A stretch of 64,000 nt of DNA from NCBI GenBank assembly GCA_028023455.1, contig JAQFVV010012420.1:3220001-3284000 (forward strand). The letters run 5' to 3'. Below, one piece after another: positions 61,301 through 64,000 of the stretch. This DNA comes from Epiperipatus broadwayi (taxonomy: Eukaryota; Onychophora; Udeonychophora; Euonychophora; Peripatidae). How positions within the stretch are numbered: position 1 is the stretch's first letter; every line of letters starts with the position of its first letter. Under the pieces are notes generated by a model. That model searched no databases. It saw only the letters and a list, made by a program, of their open reading frames with translations, and was not told the DNA's origin. The position numbers were made by a program, and so were the translations under genes.

Positions 61301-61552
61301 AGGAAAAAAAAAATCTTTTTTTAAAAAATCTAATAAATGTAGTATTAGTATATGTTTATGTATATATATATATTCATTATTATTATTATTTTTAATGTTA
61401 CTATTTTTATTTAGGCATCTAGTTTAGAACATGATGAAAATGAAGGACTTGTTCATCCTGGGCAGATCCTTAAATACTCTGCCCTTAAAAATCTAGGTAT
61501 TATCTCTTTAGAGCAGGAAAAGTATGAAGATGCTATGGAATATTATTTAGAG
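39127..61552 (+). CDS. CABIN1: CABIN1 orthologue, N-terminal 113 codons in four coding segments (gene continues past window)
   Basis: CABIN1 is a large nuclear protein with N-terminal TPR repeats. With HIRA and ubinuclein it forms the histone H3.3 chaperone complex, and in vertebrates its C-terminus binds calcineurin and MEF2. Coding segments here are 39127-39129 (ATG only), 39344-39427, 57630-57743 and 61415-61552. Every junction has GT..AG and all introns are in phase 0 (214 bp, 18202 bp, 3671 bp, then one running off the window). The product begins [11 protein letters not shown], matching the conserved MIRIAALN start of the family. Residues about 30-67 form the first helical region ([12 protein letters not shown]), and 68-113 include [11 protein letters not shown] and a TPR-like [20 protein letters not shown]. 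The start is chosen because ATG immediately precedes GT at 39130. The 18-kb second intron is filled with retroelements. The rest, including the calcineurin-binding end, lies beyond 64000. Confidence 0.9.
39344..39427 (+). CDS. CABIN1: CABIN1 coding exon 2 (28 codons)
   Basis: Preceded by TTTTACAG and followed by GTAGCG. Encodes [16 protein letters not shown] and ends at NEAQ. IRI-ALN is the conserved start of CABIN1 proteins; the acidic, serine-rich linker after it is variable in the family. Confidence 0.9.
39430..40699. other. CABIN1 intron 2, left part
   Basis: T-rich intronic sequence, including an imperfect tandem duplication of 61 bp at about 40561-40680. It may include the eroded integrase end of the Ty3/Gypsy element that follows, but no motif is secure. 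Confidence 0.45.
40700..42450 (-). mobile_element. Decayed Ty3/Gypsy pol, minus strand
   Basis: Relics of an LTR-retrotransposon pol. RT end near 41820-42000: [10 protein letters not shown], then [13 protein letters not shown], where relatives have the block preceding KC-F. RNase H end near 41380-41410: [17 protein letters not shown], a clear relative of TDHKPLLG, followed near 41310-41340 by [14 protein letters not shown] and near 41250 by NMDAIEL (NADALSR in relatives). Integrase zinc-finger-like [12 protein letters not shown] near 40990-41035. No long open frame survives and LTRs were not found. It lies antisense in CABIN1 intron 2. Confidence 0.6.
42451..43299. other. Intronic spacer
   Basis: Contains a 103-codon minus-strand frame at 42682-42993, rich in F, I, S and Y and without a recognisable domain, plus A/T homopolymers near 43045-43075. 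No gene called. Confidence 0.45.
43300..44160 (+). mobile_element. Possible Penelope-like endonuclease remnant
   Basis: GC-richer than its surroundings. At 43817-43915, across one frameshift, a GIY-YIG-like pattern can be read: [14 protein letters not shown], then [13 protein letters not shown], resembling Y-I-C..C...Y-GST...LR-RI..H of Penelope-type endonucleases. The rest of the block could not be assigned. Confidence 0.4.
44161..45250. other. Intronic sequence, part GC-richer, unassigned
   Basis: The stretch 44380-44760 has noticeably more G and C than the flanks and may be a decayed repeat, but I see no coding motif. The frame at 45006-45236 is low-complexity. Confidence 0.4.
45255..47190 (+). 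mobile_element. Penelope-like element, family C, long but decayed copy
   Basis: A plus-strand PLE with blocks in the expected order. [15 protein letters not shown] near 45325-45370 corresponds to the DKG-vV-DY region. IYAAPKIFK and IYAVPKTFK near 45490-45560 are a duplicated Y-LPK-HK block. [14 protein letters not shown] near 45730-45770 is the D-SLYTNIP block. [11 protein letters not shown] near 45900-45930 is the G-YRQ-GL block and LGNIYI near 45957 is the S-NIYM block. The GIY-YIG end is near 46955-47150: [18 protein letters not shown] and KIINYIDNR. Stops and frameshifts make it inactive. A 220-bp hairpin element interrupts the RT after LGNIYI. Confidence 0.8.
45967..46189. mobile_element. 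Hairpin MITE inserted in the family C RT
   Basis: Two arms of about 100 bp (45968-46070 and 46086-46187) are near-perfect reverse complements around a loop of about 15 nt (CTACGTTCAGTTATA). The arms have a GC-rich inner end (CACTTAGGCGCGCTTTCGAC). It separates LGNIYI from the continuation of the PLE RT, and TATATA occurs at both edges, compatible with a TA-type target. Confidence 0.8.
47290..47600 (-). mobile_element. Penelope-like element, family A, 3'-end fragment
   Basis: On the minus strand it reads [11 protein letters not shown], a stop, then [16 protein letters not shown], closely matching the endonuclease C-terminus of the family A copies at 23178-23573 and 24574-24996. Only this end plus untranslated sequence is present. 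It abuts the truncated RNase H end of a Ty3/Gypsy element. Confidence 0.7.
47600..48520 (-). mobile_element. Ty3/Gypsy element, RT C-terminal half and RNase H start
   Basis: Continuation of the Gypsy element whose 5' part is at 52983-54240. At the inner edge it reads [12 protein letters not shown] (48480-48520), the conserved K-DG-vRiCGDY block. Then [23 protein letters not shown] at 48197-48382; an altered active site reading SHDF where YxDD is expected near 48205; and [17 protein letters not shown] and [10 protein letters not shown] in 47928-48200. RNase H at 47650-47811 starts [18 protein letters not shown]. The similarity ends at ALAL near 47650, so the rest of RNase H and all integrase are missing. 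Frameshifts divide the blocks. Confidence 0.9.
48518..48573 (-). repeat. Inverted 55-bp copy of the PLE family D 3' end
   Basis: Reverse complement, with about two mismatches, of 49956-50010, which lies at the 3' end of the first family D copy. It marks the left edge of the compound PLE insertion in the Gypsy RT. Confidence 0.85.
48605..50010 (+). mobile_element. Penelope-like element, family D copy 1, 5'-truncated
   Basis: PLE RT and GIY-YIG endonuclease on the plus strand. The RT part in 48799-49077 includes [18 protein letters not shown] (G-PMG-LS block) and [12 protein letters not shown], where YxDD reads YIDI, so the second D is lost. The endonuclease near 49430-49570 reads [19 protein letters not shown], then [11 protein letters not shown], a good GIY-YIG core. 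[14 protein letters not shown] follows in 49493-49873. A 24-bp duplication at 48708-48755 adds eight codons. The 5' end begins at the segment matching 51677 in copy 2. Confidence 0.85.
50041..50395 (-). repeat. Penelope family D pLTR, minus orientation
   Basis: An inverted partner of the pLTR at 50396-50895, sharing CACCCATACATTTTGG, the TATATAAG region and the hammerhead segment. It lies between the truncated copy 1 and the plus pLTR of copy 2, so two pLTRs stand back to back. Confidence 0.9.
50141..50199 (-). ncRNA. Hammerhead ribozyme motif, near-intact, minus strand
   Basis: Minus-strand copy of the type I hammerhead at 50684-50742. The core box reads CTGAAGA; the changed base is position 7, which tolerates any nucleotide. 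GAAA, the 2-bp stem III and the GTC cleavage site are present, and stem II (TGGC/GCCA, loop CACAA) is perfect. Stem I has one C-A mismatch. It could be weakly active. Confidence 0.7.
50396..50895 (+). repeat. Penelope family D pLTR, plus orientation, with TATA-like box
   Basis: Begins with ACAATTATGTGCTAG near 50396, and the same 40-bp segment recurs at about 50850-50892, giving a repeat unit of about 455 bp immediately upstream of the copy 2 ORF. TATATAAG at 50546-50553, conserved in other copies of the window, could be a promoter. The hammerhead lies at 50684-50742. Confidence 0.85.
50684..50742 (+). ncRNA. Hammerhead ribozyme, type I, complete motif
   Basis: A self-cleaving ribozyme motif. 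Stem I outer part: ATCCAA 50684-50689 with TTGGAT 50737-50742. Internal loop: GGC and TA. Stem I inner part: TCCTCA 50693-50698 with TGGGGA 50729-50734, one G-T wobble. Core CTGATGA 50699-50705. Stem II: TGGC 50706-50709 with GCCA 50715-50718, loop CACAA. Core GAAA 50719-50722. Stem III is two pairs (A50722-T50727, C50723-G50726) with loop TA. Predicted cleavage is after C50728. Very short stem III is typical of Penelope hammerheads, which are thought to act as dimers. The pair next to the core in stem II is T-A rather than the usual G-C, which may lower activity. Confidence 0.9.
50896..52982 (+). mobile_element. Penelope-like element, family D copy 2, more complete
   Basis: Plus-strand PLE downstream of a pLTR. 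N-terminal and RT blocks: [17 protein letters not shown] near 51425-51480; [14 protein letters not shown] near 51490-51535, the vVm-DY region; [19 protein letters not shown] in 51819-52142; and [11 protein letters not shown], where YVDD reads YVNI. The GIY-YIG part near 52545-52680 reads [17 protein letters not shown] and then loses the GET frame by a 1-nt deletion; [17 protein letters not shown] follows. Between RT and endonuclease, 52290-52420 holds a run of about 36 A and A-rich sequence absent from copy 1. The 3' end stops at about 52982 inside Gypsy sequence. Confidence 0.85.
52983..53570 (-). mobile_element. Ty3/Gypsy element, protease and RT N-terminal half
   Basis: The protease active-site region near 53460-53500 reads [12 protein letters not shown]; the catalytic motif D-[TS]-G is here DIG, from a single-base change. 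[10 protein letters not shown] in 52938-53351 is the protease end. It is followed by the RT lead-in [24 protein letters not shown] and [11 protein letters not shown]. The RT is cut right after WATPI by the PLE insertion; residues that follow in the open frame (LHTNKM...) are antisense PLE. The other half of the RT resumes at 48520. Confidence 0.9.
53571..54240 (-). mobile_element. Ty3/Gypsy element, gag with zinc knuckles
   Basis: A gag-like nucleocapsid precursor. The open piece 53898-54239 contains [15 protein letters not shown] and [19 protein letters not shown], typical of the K02A2.6-like Gypsy lineage (HFSPKP...ERF-FH, ALRDRFV-G). The next piece (53705-53896) and its continuation to about 53600 hold cysteine-histidine knuckles: [16 protein letters not shown] and [14 protein letters not shown]; the first has lost one cysteine. 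Stops and shifts separate the pieces. No clear 5' LTR was identified at the right edge. Confidence 0.8.
54480..55010. repeat. Irregular tandem array of about five related units
   Basis: Units centred near 54515, 54660, 54775, 54850 and 54975 share a G-rich GTGGGGAAAAA start, followed by TCTGACTGCGTCAAA-like and GTTGACTTGGG-like stretches. Spacing varies from about 75 to 145 bp. It lies just upstream of the Gypsy gag on its strand and may belong to its leader or LTR. Confidence 0.65.
55005..55072. repeat. Short direct repeat matching the Gypsy RNase H end
   Basis: About 60 bp here, including CAGAAAACAATATTAGCACC, correspond to 47600-47655 in direct orientation. The two copies bracket the Gypsy element with its nested PLE. 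Confidence 0.75.
55090..55802. other. GC-richer block of about 700 bp, unidentified
   Basis: Base composition is far more balanced than the surroundings, ending in a run of about 14 G at 55788-55802. No coding frame longer than a few dozen codons and no motif recognised. It could be an LTR of the neighbouring Gypsy element or another insertion. Confidence 0.5.
55803..57629. other. CABIN1 intron 2, right part
   Basis: AT-rich intron sequence. Apart from a decayed pLTR at about 56690-56860 nothing was recognised. A polypyrimidine tract precedes the exon at 57630. Confidence 0.6.
56690..56860 (+). repeat. Decayed Penelope pLTR fragment
   Basis: Recognisable by AAGTCCAAAGCTTCTCATTG, AAGCTAGTTTGAGAATATTC and GCACTAGATAATGATTT in the same order as the hammerhead end of the family D pLTR. 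The ribozyme core is no longer intact. Confidence 0.6.
57630..57743 (+). CDS. CABIN1: CABIN1 coding exon 3 (38 codons)
   Basis: Preceded by a T-tract and AG, followed by GTAAAT. Encodes [16 protein letters not shown] through LLQTKLISQ, matching the first helical TPR-like segment of CABIN1 (E-EAF-LY-KAL...LL). Length is divisible by three and the frame joins both neighbours. Confidence 0.92.
57940..58310 (-). mobile_element. RTE endonuclease fragment, inverted
   Basis: Matches, in the same minus orientation, the endonuclease part of the RTE at about 5330-5770 (shared ATACATATTTTCTGTTA and later stretches). It sits head to head with the linker fragment that follows, the arrangement expected from twin priming. 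Confidence 0.7.
58370..59290 (+). mobile_element. RTE linker fragment, plus strand, internally triplicated
   Basis: Encodes the RTE region between endonuclease and [22 protein letters not shown], then [11 protein letters not shown], then [18 protein letters not shown]. The part 58544-59236 is present in three almost identical copies. Confidence 0.75.
58544..59236 (+). repeat. 230-bp tandem repeat, three copies
   Basis: Units at 58544-58774, 58775-59004 and 59005-59236 differ by only a few bases, such as one A in an A-run and one C/T change. The near-identity means the amplification is very recent compared with the surrounding RTE decay. The long minus-strand frames here are its antisense. 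Confidence 0.95.
59290..60240. repeat. Diverged second copy of the RTE inverted unit
   Basis: 59290-59710 repeats the minus endonuclease fragment of 57940-58310, and 59740-60240 repeats the plus linker of 58370 onward without the triplication. The whole inverted unit of about 1.4 kb was therefore duplicated in tandem in CABIN1 intron 3. Confidence 0.75.
60241..61414. other. CABIN1 intron 3, remainder
   Basis: No element recognised. Short (TA)n and (ATT)n runs near 61355-61390 precede the acceptor site. Confidence 0.5.
61415..61552 (+). CDS. CABIN1: CABIN1 coding exon 4 (46 codons)
   Basis: Preceded by TTATTTAG and followed by GTTTGA. Encodes [28 protein letters not shown], and EDAMEYYLE. 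The strongly conserved EGL-HPG-ILKYS-KNL and AMEFYLEA features of CABIN1 are recognisable. It covers a TPR helix pair. The next family segment (AVMLD...) is not found before 64000. Confidence 0.93.
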
Positions 61553-64000
61553 GTTTGATTTCAAAATTTTAATATACCAAATTAATGTGTAAGGATTAAA
61601 TATGCATCATTATGATTGTTTTTAATTTATAAAAATCTAAAGAATAAACAAACAAGAAGCTCAGAGTAATATGCTTTATGTTTCTATATGCTCTGAGATT
61701 AGAAATATATATATATATATTTAAGCATTAGTAGCTTTATATGTGTATTTTTTTTAGAAAGAAGTTTTAACAAGGTGACTGTATCCTTTTAAGTCAAGTG
61801 TTAATTTATATGTAGAGAATAAGTGCAAAATTTTTGATTCTGTTCAGTGAAATAGGAATGAAAAATGAGCAACAGAAAATAATTATTTTACTTCAGAGAA
61901 ATAATTTTGCTACCAAGCACTATATTTAAAACAATTTATATGCAGCACTTGCGATCAGTTTTATAACATCATGACAGTTGCAGTATTAAGTTTATTATTT
62001 TCTTGATTTAAAACATAAATGTACGCAAAATATTAAAATCCAACTTTCCCATTTCTATTTTCTAGCTGAAAGTAATTGTTTTTTTTTAAAGTACCAAATA
62101 AAAAATCAAATTCTTGAATTTATAAGATTCATGGACTGTTCAATATATTTCATTTCATAAAAGAAGATGTATTTGTTCTTCCAGAATAATTTATTCTATG
62201 CCATGCTTCTAGGTATTATATATCAGATGAGAATGACTGGTTAATTAATGAAATTTGATCATAATTTTTTGCCAATAGAGATTTTTTATAGACATCCACT
62301 ATGCCCTCTTAGTGTAAAACTTCTGATAAATATTGTTTTAATTAAATCATTAATTTTTTTTAAAATTAAACTTTGAATTTTATAATGGAAAGAAACATTA
62401 TACAATCTAAGAATTAAGAATTTAATGCTTTTTTTTTTTTTTGATAATTTAAGAAGCACCTACACTCATATAAGAAATCATAATAGCTAAGCTGAATGTG
62501 TCAAATCAGAAAAATAATAATTTTAATATTATAACTATCATGATGTCATTTATAAAGTTAATCTGAAGTGCTCTATATAATTGTTTTTAAATATAGTGTT
62601 TGGTAATAAAATTAGTTTTTAAAATAAAATAATTTTTCCTTATGTTTATTTTCCATTTCTACTTTATTGATCAGAATTGCATTTATTCTCTACATATATG
62701 TATTTATACTTAGCTTTAAAGGTAAATTTGGTCATGAGTCAATTGGTAGCCACTTGATTAAGAACTTTTCTGATCTCCAGAATATTTATCATTCACAATA
62801 TTTTTGAGTAAAGTATATTGCTTTGGAATAATGACAATTCTACTGATATTTTGTTCAATCGTGCAGTAACTATAATGGGAATAATATAGAGTTTAGTGTA
62901 CAATTATTAATATTCAAAATGACAGCTTTCATGTGCATACATACATACAAAATAGAGTGTTTTTGTTTGATAATAAAAGTAACAAAAATTGACATGTTTT
63001 TAAGTATCAGCAAATAAACAGAATTTTATATCTCTTAAAAAAAGTTGATAAGTTCCAAAATAAAGGATTACAAGATTCTCATTACTACTTGTTAAACACC
63101 ATTTGCTTCTTTGAATAATATTGATGAACTTACAGAGAATGTATCCAGTAACTTTTCATTGTCTCTTTACATTAAGTCTAAGGATTATTGATATAAGATG
63201 TTTAACACAATCATTATGCCAAAGTCAACTTTTATAGCTTTTGTTGAAATATTAAATGTAATTCTAATGAATTTATATTTTAGTTTTTACATCTTCTATT
63301 AAACACTTTTGATGAAACTTGATTTTTGGTGCCTGCAAGAAAATTTTAAACTGCAGTATTATTTCTGGTAAAGATTATGTAAGAGAAAAATCAATTATTA
63401 CAAGTTTTGAGGCCATTTTATATTATGTATTTAAAATGGCAATATAGAGCCAAGAATTCTAATTATTACATAAAAGATCAACACAAATTATGAATATAGT
63501 AAGGTAATTTATGTCAACAAAGTAAAATGAGGGAATGACATTGGTTAAAAATAATCTAAAAATCCTTTATTCTTTGTGAAGTTTATTGTAACAGAATTAT
63601 AATAGGGATTTAAATAATGTGAATAATTTATTAAGATTTGTTGTAAGATTTATGATTCAGAAGATTAACACATATTTTAATTTTTCATGCATCTAAGATT
63701 ATTAATAAGAGTTTTAAATATATAGATTTTTGCTATTATTAGTTAAGCAGATTTCTATATATTCAAAAGTATTTTATAAATATTTAAATACTTTTTTTAT
63801 TACCTAATTACTTAACTTTTTTTATGTTTGGTCTGAATTTATTAGTGATACTTGTTAAATTTCATTCTCACTTCATGCATTTATAGTAACATTGTCAGCT
63901 AATTCGATCCACTGAACAAAACAAAACAGAAAATAAATCAACATTTATTTTTCTTTAAGCAAAATATTTAATCCTAATATATTTTGTTTATCTTTTTATA
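61553..64000. other. CABIN1 intron 4, incomplete
   Basis: Begins GTTTGA and continues past the window end. No further CABIN1 exon or repeat family recognised; (AT)n near 61706. Confidence 0.6.

Noticed and set aside
1-64000. CRISPR arrays, bacterial operons or ribosome binding sites
   Set aside because: Spliced CABIN1, LINEs and Penelope elements show the DNA is metazoan; no regularly spaced repeats were seen.

Overview
The window is AT-rich, intron-containing animal DNA. The one protein-coding gene I can place with confidence is the 5' part of a CABIN1 (calcineurin-binding protein 1) orthologue on the + strand. Its start codon and three further coding segments were found by splice sites plus protein similarity: ATG 39127-39129, then 39344-39427, 57630-57743 and 61415-61552. 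All visible introns are in phase 0, and the second is about 18 kb. CABIN1 and the retroelement repertoire (Penelope-like, RTE, L1/Tx1 and Ty3/Gypsy) point to an invertebrate metazoan with a very AT-rich genome. I cannot name the species from sequence alone.

Almost everything else is a layered transposon graveyard. From left to right: 3.3-7.8 kb holds two RTE-type LINEs head to head. 9.0-9.5 kb holds two tRNA-like sequences, one clearly tRNA-Gly(TCC)-like. 11.3-13.4 kb is an L1/Tx1-type LINE. 13.6-16.5 and 19.2-22.5 kb are a diverged direct duplication of about 3 kb, with a coiled-coil ORF1-like remnant between the copies. 22.9-25.2 and 27.1-29.5 kb are two different Penelope-like element (PLE) families, each as a head-to-head inverted pair. 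25.7-26.4, 30.9-31.4 and 31.7-32.1 kb are PLE terminal repeats (pLTRs). 35.2-37.6 kb is another LINE, split by a 756-bp inverted-repeat transposon.

The CABIN1 promoter, 5' UTR and start lie at 39.0-39.4 kb. Its large second intron then contains a decayed Ty3/Gypsy pol (40.7-42.5 kb), PLE remnants (43.3-44.2 and 45.3-47.2 kb, the latter interrupted by a 220-bp hairpin element) and a second Ty3/Gypsy element (47.6-54.3 kb, - strand). The reverse transcriptase of that second element is split by a compound PLE insertion at 48.5-53.0 kb. The third intron carries RTE fragments in a twin-priming-like layout, with a 230-bp segment present three times almost identically.

The most interesting item is in the compound PLE. 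Its pLTR contains a complete type I hammerhead ribozyme motif at 50684-50742 (+): the core CTGATGA and GAAA boxes, stems I and II, a 2-bp stem III and a cleavage-site GTC. A second, nearly intact copy faces away from it at 50141-50199 (-). At least four fossil copies elsewhere in the window show successive stages of decay. Hammerhead ribozymes in Penelope-like elements are an established phenomenon; what is specific here is this family, its back-to-back arrangement and the decay series.
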